Origin: an uncultured Lentisphaeria bacterium
GTDB lineage: Bacteria; Verrucomicrobiota; Lentisphaeria; JABSQK01; CAJWLW01
DNA: 22,714 bases
Assembly (NCBI GenBank): GCA_913042885.1
Contig: CAJWLW010000045.1
Span: 1-22,714, forward strand
Direction: 5' to 3'
The notes under the pieces are model-generated. The model searched no databases, was not told the origin of the DNA, and saw only the letters and a program-made list of their open reading frames with translations. Shown here piece by piece: positions 15,698-22,714 of the stretch (positions are counted from its first letter, which is position 1; each line of letters starts with the position of its first letter). The translations under genes and the position numbers were made by a program.

Positions 15698-16594
15698 TCA
15701 AATCGGCAGGGAGACGCCTTCGCGGGCGCAGAAAACGTTCATTGGCGGATCGGCGGACTGGAAGGTTGCGCTGATATCCAGCAGGATTTCGTCGAGTTTC
15801 GTATCGGAATGCTGCGGGTCGTGGTGGAAGAGTGCGAGCTGTTTGACGCGGCACTTGTGGGCGACCTCGACCAGCACGGGTATGGAGGTGTGCCCCCAGC
15901 CGACGTGCAGGCCGTATTCTTCCGTGGTATACTGGCCGTCGGCGATGAGCAGGTCGGCGCCGTGGATGAACTGCATGTACTCGTCCTTCATGGCATCGAT
16001 TTCGGCGCTGGGTTCATCGGGGTAGAAAATCTTGTTGAGCTCGATGTCGCTGGCGTAGACGATGCAGCGGTCGCCGGTGTTGATACGGAAACGCAAAGAG
16101 CCGCCGGGATGGAAGACTTGTTCCTGCGTATCGAGCGTGAAGTCGTCGAAGTTCATTGTTTCGGGCAGCTGCTGAATACGGATATTCGACGGAAAATCGC
16201 TCATCTGCACAGGGAAGTAGTCGTTGTTCATCTGCCCATGCAGGATTGATTCGAGGAATTCGCCTTTCTTCTGGCTGCCATAGATGATGAGCGTGGTGCC
16301 GCCCATGTAGGCGGGGTCGAAGAATGGCAGGCCCTGGATATGATCCCAGTGTGTGTGGCTGAGCAGCAGGTGGAGGTTCATGCCGCTGCCTTTCTCAACC
16401 ATTTCAGCAGCAAGCTCAAGCCCGAGATTACGGATGCCGGTGCCGGCGTCGATCACCAGGTAGGTGTCGCCGCACTCAATCGAAACGCATGGGGTGTTGC
16501 CTCCGTACTTTTCCGTGCTTCGGCCGGGAGTTGGAATGGATCCGCGAGTACCCCAAAACGTAACGTACGCCATCTTCGCACGTCCGTTGCTCAT
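15698..16594 (-). CDS. Metallo-beta-lactamase-fold hydrolase
   Basis: The product has 298 residues. YVTFWGTRGSIPTPG and YGGNTPCVSIE near the N-terminus are typical of the RNase Z/phosphodiesterase-like branch of the MBL fold. The zinc motif HTHWDH is at 80-85, the bridging Asp is likely in YASDIELN, and further ligands may be in GWGHTS and LFHHDPQHSD. It probably cleaves a phosphodiester (cyclic nucleotide or RNA-like substrate), but a specific substrate cannot be assigned. The ATG at 16594 overlaps the FHA gene stop (ATGA); a second ATG at 16573 is possible. Close coupling to an FHA protein suggests signal-responsive use, which is inference. Confidence 0.9.
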   Translation of the reverse strand: MSNGRAKMAYVTFWGTRGSIPTPGRSTEKYGGNTPCVSIECGDTYLVIDAGTGIRNLGLELAAEMVEKGSGMNLHLLLSHTHWDHIQGLPFFDPAYMGGTTLIIYGSQKKGEFLESILHGQMNNDYFPVQMSDFPSNIRIQQLPETMNFDDFTLDTQEQVFHPGGSLRFRINTGDRCIVYASDIELNKIFYPDEPSAEIDAMKDEYMQFIHGADLLIADGQYTTEEYGLHVGWGHTSIPVLVEVAHKCRVKQLALFHHDPQHSDTKLDEILLDISATFQSADPPMNVFCAREGVSLPI

Positions 16595-17007
16595 TTTTCC
16601 CGGGTTCGTTCTTCGAGGAAGGTGATAGTAATATCGCCAACAGTGATCTGGTCGTTGTTGCGCAGGATACAGCGCTTGATCTTGACGCCGTTGATATATG
16701 TCCCATTAGTACTGTCCAAATCTTCGACGTGATATTCTTCGCCGCGGCAGAATATACGGACATGTTGCCGGGAGATCGTCGTCGTCGGGATATGCACTTC
16801 ACACTCGGGATCGCGTCCGATATAGACTTGGGAGCGGCCCAGTTCGACGCCGTTGCGCTCGCCATCAATCCCGACGATGTCAAGGTAGGCGCCGACCCGT
16901 ACCCTGGCTTGCTTGAAGATGGCCTTACGTGACACCGGACATGTGTTCACCAGTTTTTTCTCCGCCAGCAAATCGTCGTCCTGATCGTGCGAAAAATTGT
17001 CAGCCAT
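16591..17007 (-). CDS. FHA-domain protein
   Basis: The product has 138 residues from the ATG at 17007. A GTG at 17040 adds 11 residues; neither has a strong ribosome-binding site. The N-terminal 20 residues are acidic. The FHA fold is clear: IGRDPEC at 63-69, SRQHVRI at 79-85 and DSTNGTYING at 98-107, the residues that read phosphothreonine. The domain makes up nearly the whole C-terminal 90 residues. Cys 23, 69, 87 and 113 are notable for a cytosolic protein. It heads the five-gene operon, overlapping the MBL gene by 4 nt. No Ser/Thr kinase is in the window, so its phospho-partner is unknown. Confidence 0.92.
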   Translation of the reverse strand: MADNFSHDQDDDLLAEKKLVNTCPVSRKAIFKQARVRVGAYLDIVGIDGERNGVELGRSQVYIGRDPECEVHIPTTTISRQHVRIFCRGEEYHVEDLDSTNGTYINGVKIKRCILRNNDQITVGDITITFLEERTREK

Positions 17008-17108
17008 TGTGCGAACACCGGTTATTGCCAGTCCAGCCACGTGGGAGAGAGCGCGCGGTAAGCAGTAGGTCTCTGCAGGTCCCCCGTCGCGTGAGCAGTA
17101 ATTTCATT

Positions 17109-17136
17109 AATATAGTCAGCCAAGGACTAAAAGCAA
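17109..17136 (-). promoter_or_regulatory. Sigma70-like promoter of the FHA-MBL-EF-G-HAD-tcdA operon
   Basis: On the minus strand -35 TTGCTT (17136-17131), a 16-bp spacer and -10 TATATT (17114-17109) precede the FHA gene. The start site would be near 17102 with a leader of about 95 nt. No riboswitch fold was recognised in the leader. Confidence 0.5.
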
Positions 17137-17241
17137 ACGCACCAATCACTTACTGCCTATGCCGTAGACCCCGCATGTCCCGGGCTAACCGGCCCCTGTC
17201 TGCATGCAGTGACAAGGCGTTCTGCCTGACCTGATCACCGC

Positions 17242-17270
17242 TTGAAATACCGCAATTCCGGCGGTACCCT
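17242..17270 (+). promoter_or_regulatory. Candidate distal promoter of the helicase operon with palindrome in the spacer
   Basis: -35 TTGAAA (17242-17247) and a weak -10 TACCCT (17265-17270) are separated by 17 bp. The spacer is almost filled by an inverted repeat TACCGC-N7-GCGGTA (17248-17266), a classic location for a repressor. No LexA consensus of the proteobacterial or Gram-positive type is present. Confidence 0.35.
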
Positions 17271-17298
17271 GTGTCTGTGCCACTGCACGTATCTGTTC

Positions 17299-17326
17299 TT
17301 GTACCGTGATCACGTAGCTGTATACC
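17299..17326 (+). promoter_or_regulatory. Candidate proximal promoter giving a leaderless helicase mRNA
   Basis: -35 TTGTAC (17299-17304), a 16-bp spacer and -10 TATACC (17321-17326) would place transcription start at or next to the ATG at 17333, which has no Shine-Dalgarno sequence. The spacer contains the perfect 10-bp palindrome CGTGATCACG (17305-17314). Confidence 0.35.
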
Positions 17327-17332
17327 GTACTC

Positions 17333-19783
17333 ATGTCTGCGATTGACGAACTGATCAAAGATTTCGAGAACCGTTTTCACCGCGAAATCAAGGCACGTAA
17401 TACCCTGGATCCGGTCGAAGGCACCTTTGAGCCCTATCCGCCGACGCTCGATCCAAAGCTGAGCAGGGTATTGTCCGAACAGGGCATCACCCGCCTGTTT
17501 GCCCATCAGGACGCTGCTTTTCGCTCGATTTCGGACAACCTCGATACGTTGCTGGTGTCGCATACGGCGAGCGGCAAGACCCTGTCGTTCCTGCTGCCGG
17601 TCCTCAACGAGTACCTGAAGGCCGAAGCACCGTTCAGCGTACTGCTGATTTACCCGACCAAGGCACTGTCCCGAGATCAGGAAGGTACGCTCGGAAAATT
17701 ACTTTCCGCTGCCGGCACGCAACTGCGGCTGGGCACCTACGACGGCGACACACCACGTGACGAACGCAACCGGATCTGCAGCCAGGCGGATTTCGTGATC
17801 ACCAATCCCGACATGCTGCACGCCGGGATTCTACCCAACCACAATCGGCGGTGGCGCACGTTTCTGTCGCGGCTGCGTTACGTTATCGTCGACGAAGTGC
17901 ACATCTATCGCGGCGCCTTCGGGTCGCATGTGGCGAATGTGTTTCGTCGACTGCAACGCATCTGCGAGCTGCACGGCAGTCACCCGGTCTTCGTCGGGTC
18001 GTCGGCGACCATCGACAACCCCAGCGAACACGCTTCGGCGCTGTTTCAGCGTTCGCTGGAATTGATCGACAAGGACGGTGCGCCGCGGCCGCAGCGCGAC
18101 ATGTACCTGGTCAATCCGCCGCTGGTTCAGAGCCATGGGCACGCGCTGTACCGGAAAGGCCCTGGGTCGATCTCCATACCGCTGATCCGCATGGCGATCG
18201 AGCGCAACGTCCGCACCATCTGTTTCTGCCGCGGTCGCCAGCAGGTCGAGCGTTTGTACAAGGCGGTCATCGATCGACACCCGGGTTTGCGGGATCGGGT
18301 CAAGCCGTATCGCGGCGGCCTGCTGCCGAACGAACGGCGCCAGCTCGAGCGCGACCTGGCCTCCGGTGCGCTGAACACGATCATTACGACCAATGCCCTC
18401 GAGCTCGGTATCGATATCGGCGGGCTTGATCTGTGTATCCTTTCCGGGCACCCTGGCACCATGGCCAGCTTTTGGCAGCAGGCAGGACGTGTTGGCCGCC
18501 AGGAGCAGCGGGCGGTCGTCGTGTTCGTCGCCAAGGACACACCGATCGATCAATTTTTCGCGCACCATCCCGAGTTCATTACGCGGGCACCGATCGAACG
18601 CGCCTGGCTCAGCGCGAACAATCCTTACATCATTCTCCAGCACCTGCCGTGTGCGGCGCACGAGCACCCGTTGCGTGCGGATGAACCGCTGTTCGAGGGA
18701 CCGTCTTACCGCCAGGCTGTGCAGGTGTTGGAGCAGGACGGCAGCATCAAGCCGTACCACGACTGCCACCGTTACGCGCTCTCGGATTATCCGGCGCGCG
18801 GCGTCAACCTGCGCGGCATGACCGATTACAACATCGAGATTTATTGTGGCTCCGAAGTCATTGGCGAGCTCGACCCGATCGGTGCGCGCGGGACCCTTTA
18901 CAAGGACGCCATCTACCAGCACCTCGGCAACCGCTACATGTCGCTTGATCTCGATCTGGACAAGAAGCTCTGCCATGTCGAACGCGTCAACGTCGATTAT
19001 TACACTGACGCGGTCTGGGAGAATCGCCTGGACATGACCGAGATCGAGGAATCGCTGTCGATCAGCGACAGCCCGGTCGATTTTGGGTATGTCCACGTCA
19101 ACAAACAGCCGAAACTTTACAAGAAAATCCGTGAGCGCAGCTACGAGAACATCGGTTACGGGCCGATCACACTGGCGCCTTTCGAGTACGACACGATGGG
19201 CTTCTGCCTGACGCCCGGGCTGGCGTGGCGTCGTTGCATGAGCGAGATCGACAAGCGCTATATCGGCGCCGGCCTGTACGGGCTCAGTTACGTTCTCAAA
19301 CGCACCGCGCCCTGCATCTGCATGGGCGATATCCAGGATATTGACACCGACGTGGCGTTGATCGAGTCGGATCCGCAGTGGAAAAGTGCGCTGTACCTTT
19401 ACGACACTGTCGAGGGCGGTGTCGGCTATGCCGAGAAGGTGTGCGAGCAGTTCGCTGAAGTTCTCAAGCTCTGCCGCCAGATCCTCACCGAATGCGAATG
19501 TCACGCCGGTTGTCCGGCGTGTGTGCCGCCGTTGCCGCCGGGTGTCAGTGACGAGGAGCTTGAACAGCTTTTTATCGAGTCCAATGCCTCTGTCGTCTGC
19601 ACACTCAGCCTGTTGGCGTACCTGCTCGACGGTCGGGTCGAGGCGCCGGATGTGAAGATTGACCGCCTGCCGACGCCGCAGGTGATCGAGCCGCCAGGTG
19701 ATGATCTCGAGGTGAAGAAGCTCAACAACCGGTTGGAACGTGCTTCGACAATTCTGCGTGAAAAACGGGAGCGTCTCCATTGA
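17333..19783 (+). CDS. mrfA: DEAD/DEAH-box helicase with DUF1998-type cysteine module (MrfA/YprA-like)
   Basis: The product has 816 residues. It carries a superfamily 2 helicase core: AHQDAAFRSI at 57-66, HTASGKT at 77-83 (motif I), PTKALSRDQ at 108-116, DEVH at 187-190 (II), SSAT at 223-226 (III), TNALELGIDIGGLD (V) and QQAGRVGRQ at 382-390 (VI). The C-terminal region has CICMGDIQDIDTD (from C661), YDTVEGGVGYAEK and a cysteine cluster CECHAGCPAC at 721-730. Together these fit the zinc-binding MZB/DUF1998 module of B. subtilis MrfA (YprA), a 3'-5' DNA helicase in mitomycin-lesion repair; related helicases also occur in defence systems such as DISARM (DrmA). The gene is coupled by a TTGA overlap to an MrfB-like exonuclease. 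Confidence 0.93.
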   Translation: MSAIDELIKDFENRFHREIKARNTLDPVEGTFEPYPPTLDPKLSRVLSEQGITRLFAHQDAAFRSISDNLDTLLVSHTASGKTLSFLLPVLNEYLKAEAPFSVLLIYPTKALSRDQEGTLGKLLSAAGTQLRLGTYDGDTPRDERNRICSQADFVITNPDMLHAGILPNHNRRWRTFLSRLRYVIVDEVHIYRGAFGSHVANVFRRLQRICELHGSHPVFVGSSATIDNPSEHASALFQRSLELIDKDGAPRPQRDMYLVNPPLVQSHGHALYRKGPGSISIPLIRMAIERNVRTICFCRGRQQVERLYKAVIDRHPGLRDRVKPYRGGLLPNERRQLERDLASGALNTIITTNALELGIDIGGLDLCILSGHPGTMASFWQQAGRVGRQEQRAVVVFVAKDTPIDQFFAHHPEFITRAPIERAWLSANNPYIILQHLPCAAHEHPLRADEPLFEGPSYRQAVQVLEQDGSIKPYHDCHRYALSDYPARGVNLRGMTDYNIEIYCGSEVIGELDPIGARGTLYKDAIYQHLGNRYMSLDLDLDKKLCHVERVNVDYYTDAVWENRLDMTEIEESLSISDSPVDFGYVHVNKQPKLYKKIRERSYENIGYGPITLAPFEYDTMGFCLTPGLAWRRCMSEIDKRYIGAGLYGLSYVLKRTAPCICMGDIQDIDTDVALIESDPQWKSALYLYDTVEGGVGYAEKVCEQFAEVLKLCRQILTECECHAGCPACVPPLPPGVSDEELEQLFIESNASVVCTLSLLAYLLDGRVEAPDVKIDRLPTPQVIEPPGDDLEVKKLNNRLERASTILREKRERLH

Positions 19784-20574
19784 TTCAGCACTCCTTCCAG
19801 CATGTCAAAGGTATTGGCCCGGTCACCGAACGCCGGATCCTCGATGCTGGCATCGCGGACTGGGAGGAGGCGCTTGCTGCCCGTGAATCCTTGCCTTTGG
19901 CCGGTTGCACCGTCGATGCCCTGATCGAGGAACTGCCGCGTTGCCTCGATGCGTTGCGCGGTGCCGATCTCAAATACCTGCTCGATCGCTTTGACACTCG
20001 TGAGCACTGGCGTATCTTCGCCGGCTGCTTTGAGAGTGCCACATATTTCGATATTGAGACCAGCGGATTTGGCAGCTTTTGCGACGTCACAGTGATCGGC
20101 TGCCTGCACCGCGGCAGTGTCCGGGTATTTACACGTAACGACGACCTTGATGATTTTCTCGAGCTGCTCGACGACGTCTCGCTGCTGGTTTCCTTCAACG
20201 GCAATTCCTTCGACGTGCCGCGATTGCTCGACCACTATCATATTCCCGAGCTGCCATGTCCACATATCGACTTGCGGTGGCTATGTTATCACTGCGGCTA
20301 TCGTGGCGGCCTGAAAGATATCGAGTCGCAGCTCGACATTGAGCGTCCGGTGTCTGTGAGCGGCGTCAATGGCGCCGATGCAACCTGTCTGTGGGAGCGT
20401 TGGGATCTTGCCGACGATGCGGCGGCGCTGCAGCAGTTGAGGTGTTACTGTGCTGCCGACGTCCTGACGATGCCGGCAATCGCCGCATGCATTCTGCGCG
20501 ACCGTGGCGTCGAGACGCCCGGCGGGATGCATCGGGTTGGTTGGGATTTATTGGAGACGATGGACAATGGCTGA
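19780..20574 (+). CDS. mrfB: Ribonuclease H-like DEDDy exonuclease (MrfB/YprB-like)
   Basis: The product has 264 residues from a TTG at 19780 overlapping the helicase TGA. Residues 5-25 (HVKGIGPVTERRILDAG) look like a helix-hairpin-helix DNA-binding motif. The exonuclease domain follows: FDIETSGFG with D91 and E93 (Exo I), VSFNGNSFDVPRL with D145 (Exo II), HIDL with D164, and YCAAD with Y223 and D227, matching the Yx3D form of Exo III (DEDDy). In B. subtilis MrfB is a metal-dependent exonuclease acting with MrfA. That protein is longer, with C-terminal TPR repeats, which are absent here. Its TGA overlaps the next gene by 8 nt. Confidence 0.88.
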   Translation: MIQHSFQHVKGIGPVTERRILDAGIADWEEALAARESLPLAGCTVDALIEELPRCLDALRGADLKYLLDRFDTREHWRIFAGCFESATYFDIETSGFGSFCDVTVIGCLHRGSVRVFTRNDDLDDFLELLDDVSLLVSFNGNSFDVPRLLDHYHIPELPCPHIDLRWLCYHCGYRGGLKDIESQLDIERPVSVSGVNGADATCLWERWDLADDAAALQQLRCYCAADVLTMPAIAACILRDRGVETPGGMHRVGWDLLETMDNG

Positions 20575-21736
20575 ATCGCAGAACATCAAATTGACCGACA
20601 CACCGGCCGGCGGCGGCTGGGTGATTGGCAGTCTGTCGATGGCTGTCGTTTTGGCGTTGCTGGCGATCGGCTATGTTTTGCTCGGCCGCTCGGTGTTGCC
20701 GAGCCTGTATCATGAGATTACCAGTGCCGAACTCGACGAGGCAACAGCCGAGTTGTCGAAGATCCGGGCGACACTGGCGGCCGACCGCCAACAGCAGCAA
20801 CAACTGCAGGGAGCGCTGCAAGCGCTCGACGAACAACTCGCGCGTGGGCGTGCCGAAGTCGAGGAGACACAGGTCCAGATGGCCAATATCAAGGCAGCCA
20901 GCGAACGGTCGGATGCTCTCAATCAGCGTGTCATTGAGTTGGAAGTGCAGGAAGCCGCATTGGAAAAACAATGGCAGGAGACCCAGCGCCAGGCGTTGAA
21001 GAGCCAGGCCGAGCTGACGGAAATCGAGAGTAAACTCAACGACTTTCGTGAATGGGCCGACAACCGCGAAGAGCTCCAGGCAGAGGTCGCCGCGCTGAAA
21101 ACAGAGGTCCGTGAACTCGAAGCCCAGGCCGCCGTCGCGGCCGAGAAGAAGGCGGAATTGTCGGTCGTTCTGAAGGAAGTTGAAAACGCCCGGCTGATTG
21201 GCGCCATGTACGCAGCGCGCGAGAAGTTGATCGAGGACAGCATCGACAAACTCAAGGAGAAGCGGGCAGGGCTGTCCGGCAAAGTTTCCAGCGAGCAGAA
21301 ACTCATGCTCCGGGGAAAAGAAAGAGCCGTGGAGGAGCGCGCCAGGATTGCCGCCGAGCTCGACGTGCAGCGTGAGAAACTGGATGACGTCATCGCCGAG
21401 ATCGCCATGAAACGGGTACGCATCCGGGACCTGGCACAGCGTCTCGAAGAAGCTGACGACCTGGAGGAGCGCATCAAGGTTCTGCGTGCCAACAAGAAGT
21501 CGGTCAGTGCAGAGCTCATTTCCGAGGAGATTCGTTTGGCACGGTTCAAGGAAAACTACCGGCGCACCCTGACCACCTATGAAAGAAATCTCAAGGCCCA
21601 GAACAAGGAGCATCTCGCCAAGAGCCGCAAGCTCGCCAAGATCGACGAGCAGATCAACCAGGCCCAGGAGAAGCGCGCCAGGCTGCTGGCGGAGAATGCC
21701 GAATTGGAGAAGAAGAAAGGGGAACTCAACCCATGA
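20567..21736 (+). CDS. TM-anchored long coiled-coil protein
   Basis: The product has 389 residues. I chose the ATG at 20567, with GGAG about 10 nt upstream; it lies 8 nt inside the mrfB end. After 18 polar, Gly-rich residues, WVIGSLSMAVVLALLAIGYVLL (about 18-39) is a single transmembrane helix. From about 50 to the end the sequence is almost continuous heptad-like coiled coil rich in Glu, Lys, Ala, Leu and Arg, with only short breaks. There is no enzymatic motif. Superficial similarity to SMC, tropomyosin or RmuC-like proteins is expected from composition alone. The gene is linked by an ATGA overlap to the next, which has the same architecture. A partner or scaffold role for the helicase-nuclease pair is inference. 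Confidence 0.85.
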   Translation: MAESQNIKLTDTPAGGGWVIGSLSMAVVLALLAIGYVLLGRSVLPSLYHEITSAELDEATAELSKIRATLAADRQQQQQLQGALQALDEQLARGRAEVEETQVQMANIKAASERSDALNQRVIELEVQEAALEKQWQETQRQALKSQAELTEIESKLNDFREWADNREELQAEVAALKTEVRELEAQAAVAAEKKAELSVVLKEVENARLIGAMYAAREKLIEDSIDKLKEKRAGLSGKVSSEQKLMLRGKERAVEERARIAAELDVQREKLDDVIAEIAMKRVRIRDLAQRLEEADDLEERIKVLRANKKSVSAELISEEIRLARFKENYRRTLTTYERNLKAQNKEHLAKSRKLAKIDEQINQAQEKRARLLAENAELEKKKGELNP

Positions 21737-22714
21737 CTGCGATCCAGCTTTTTTATTCCGGCCTTACACTGTCTGTCATCGCATTGGCGATAACGGCGGC
21801 GTTGTTTTTTGTTTATCAGGGCCGGCTTCGGCGATTGCCGGAATCGACCCGGTACGAAGATCTGCGTGAGCGGCTGGAGGGGGTGCGCGCGCAACTCGAG
21901 GCGTTCGAGAAAGAGCGGCAGGCCTTGCGCGACCAATTGCACGACCTCGAGCGGGATGCTGGCACTGCCAGGGGCGTCGCCGCCGAAGCGGAGGAGCTCA
22001 AGCGATTTCTCGATGAGAATCGCAACAAGGCGGCAGAAGTCGAGGCGACGTTGCATCGTGCCGAGACCACACGCCAGCAATTGACCGAGGCCGAGGACGG
22101 CTATCAGCGTGCCCGGACTGAGTTCGAGAAGATCCGTGACCAAAGCGAGGCGGCCAAGCACGAAGCGGCCGAGGAGCGGCGCAACGTCGATGCCCTGCAG
22201 CGTCAGATCACCACTGCAAAGTCGGAGCTGAAGGACACCCAGATCCGCCTGCGCGAGACCAGCGACAAATTCGCCGCCCTGACCGGGGAGAAAGACGGTC
22301 TGGCGCATCAGGTCGAGAAGCTGCGCGGTGAAGACGCCGAACTGCAGCGGCAGTGCGCCGAATATGAGCAGAAGATGGCAGCCATGCACGACCGGAGCAT
22401 CGAGCTTGCCGACGTCAATTCGGCTCTGGAAGTCGACGGTCGAAAACTCCACCACATCCGCGAGCAGATCGCCTCCGAACAACAGATTCAGGAGAACATT
22501 CTGAACCGCACCGGTAATGTGTCGTCGCTGCTGTCGCCGGACACGCCGACGCGGCTACAGGATCTTTTCCGCCCGTATCTGTCGCCCAACGGTGCGGCAG
22601 CTCCCTTAGATGCCAGTGACGAGAATCTCGTTCTGCGCCAGTTTTCCGACAGCCTGCGTGAGGCCGGACTGATTTTCAGCGAACGCACGGTGCTGGCTTT
22701 TCACACCAGCCTGA
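21733..22714 (+). CDS. TM-anchored coiled-coil protein with a further C-terminal domain, partial at window edge
   Basis: The frame opens at the ATG at 21733 (ATGA overlap) and is still open at the last base, giving 327 visible residues. Residues 6-29 (FYSGLTLSVIALAITAALFFVY) form a transmembrane helix followed by RLRRLPE, which by the positive-inside rule puts the rest in the cytoplasm. About 40-255 is coiled coil. The coil ends near 260, and a globular-looking stretch begins (LQDLFRPYLSP, then ENLVLRQFSDSL, then ERTVLAFHTSL). From memory, an FHTSLK-like segment precedes the Walker A of large McrB-like AAA+ proteins with coiled coils; this is an inference, because no P-loop is visible before the window ends. 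Confidence 0.8.
   Translation, partial: MTAIQLFYSGLTLSVIALAITAALFFVYQGRLRRLPESTRYEDLRERLEGVRAQLEAFEKERQALRDQLHDLERDAGTARGVAAEAEELKRFLDENRNKAAEVEATLHRAETTRQQLTEAEDGYQRARTEFEKIRDQSEAAKHEAAEERRNVDALQRQITTAKSELKDTQIRLRETSDKFAALTGEKDGLAHQVEKLRGEDAELQRQCAEYEQKMAAMHDRSIELADVNSALEVDGRKLHHIREQIASEQQIQENILNRTGNVSSLLSPDTPTRLQDLFRPYLSPNGAAAPLDASDENLVLRQFSDSLREAGLIFSERTVLAFHTSL

Noticed and set aside
15678..15854. 59-residue N-terminal extension of EF-G
   Set aside because: It is arginine/proline-rich, overlaps the MBL gene in another frame, and EF-G homology starts at the ATG at 15677.
17240..17333. LexA/SOS box upstream of the helicase operon
   Set aside because: CTGT occurs, but no CTGT-N8-ACAG pair or GAAC-N4-GTTC pair is found, so SOS control is not supported.
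17831..19780. 649-codon open frame antisense to the helicase gene
   Set aside because: The helicase carries all expected motifs on the plus strand. The antisense frame has no recognisable domain and results from codon bias in G+C-rich DNA.
20366..21613. 415-codon antisense frame across mrfB and the first coiled-coil gene
   Set aside because: Its Leu/Phe/Gln-rich translation is the mirror of Glu/Lys/Ala-rich coiled-coil codons; no start context or homology.
21577..22482. Antisense frame opposite the last coiled-coil gene
   Set aside because: Same reason: it mirrors a coiled coil, while the plus strand has an ATGA-coupled start, a TM helix and an unbroken frame to the edge.
1..22714. tRNA/rRNA genes, CRISPR arrays, insertion sequences, prophage genes
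   Set aside because: Reading the intergenic regions on both strands gave no cloverleaf with a T-loop consensus, no regularly spaced repeats, and no transposase or integrase motif.

Overview
This is a gene-dense, G+C-rich (by eye) bacterial chromosomal window with mostly housekeeping genes. It contains no rRNA, tRNA, CRISPR array, transposase or phage gene that I can see. A signal-peptide-bearing outer-membrane-type beta-barrel ending in Phe, a signal-peptide HMA protein and an exported thioredoxin-fold protein point to a Gram-negative (diderm) organism. The phylum is not resolved. An L27 gene lying apart from rplU/obgE, together with the look of TrpS and EF-G, would suit a PVC-type lineage (Verrucomicrobiota/Kiritimatiellota/Lentisphaerota), but that is only an impression.

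Layout from left to right. (1) 1-902, minus strand: two overlapping genes for small membrane-anchored coiled-coil proteins, the second cut by the window edge. (2) 1145-2908, minus: formate-tetrahydrofolate ligase (fhs). A possible 57-residue membrane mini-protein is read divergently from it. (3) 3319-4597, minus: a two-gene unit with a near-consensus promoter, encoding an exported HMA-type metal-binding protein and a predicted outer-membrane barrel. (4) 4656-5345, minus: a DPM1-like family 2 glycosyltransferase. It is separated from (5) 5536-7752, plus, an exported DUF255/YyaL-type thioredoxin-fold protein, by a leader holding a perfect 13-bp inverted repeat. (6) 7760-8722, minus: trpS. (7) 8839-11261, plus: a membrane-anchored TPR protein translationally coupled to mutL, which carries the endonuclease motif. 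(8) 11470-11730, plus: rpmA (L27) with its own promoter, followed by the decayed 3' end of a dienelactone-hydrolase gene. (9) 12210-17007, minus: a compact operon of FHA protein, metallo-beta-lactamase-fold hydrolase, EF-G-family GTPase, HAD phosphatase and TcdA. (10) 17333-22714, plus: an operon running off the window with a DEAD/DEAH helicase of the MrfA/YprA-DUF1998 type, a DEDDy exonuclease of the MrfB/YprB type, and two TM-anchored long coiled-coil proteins, the last incomplete.

The most interesting unit is (10). MrfA/MrfB-type helicase-nuclease pairs are known from Bacillus as a mitomycin-damage repair module. Here the pair is joined, by overlapping start and stop codons throughout, to two membrane-tethered coiled-coil proteins. 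The last visible residues of the second suggest to me that a P-loop ATPase domain may follow beyond the edge. Whether this is a repair complex tethered to the membrane, a defence system, or a coincidental operon cannot be decided from this window.
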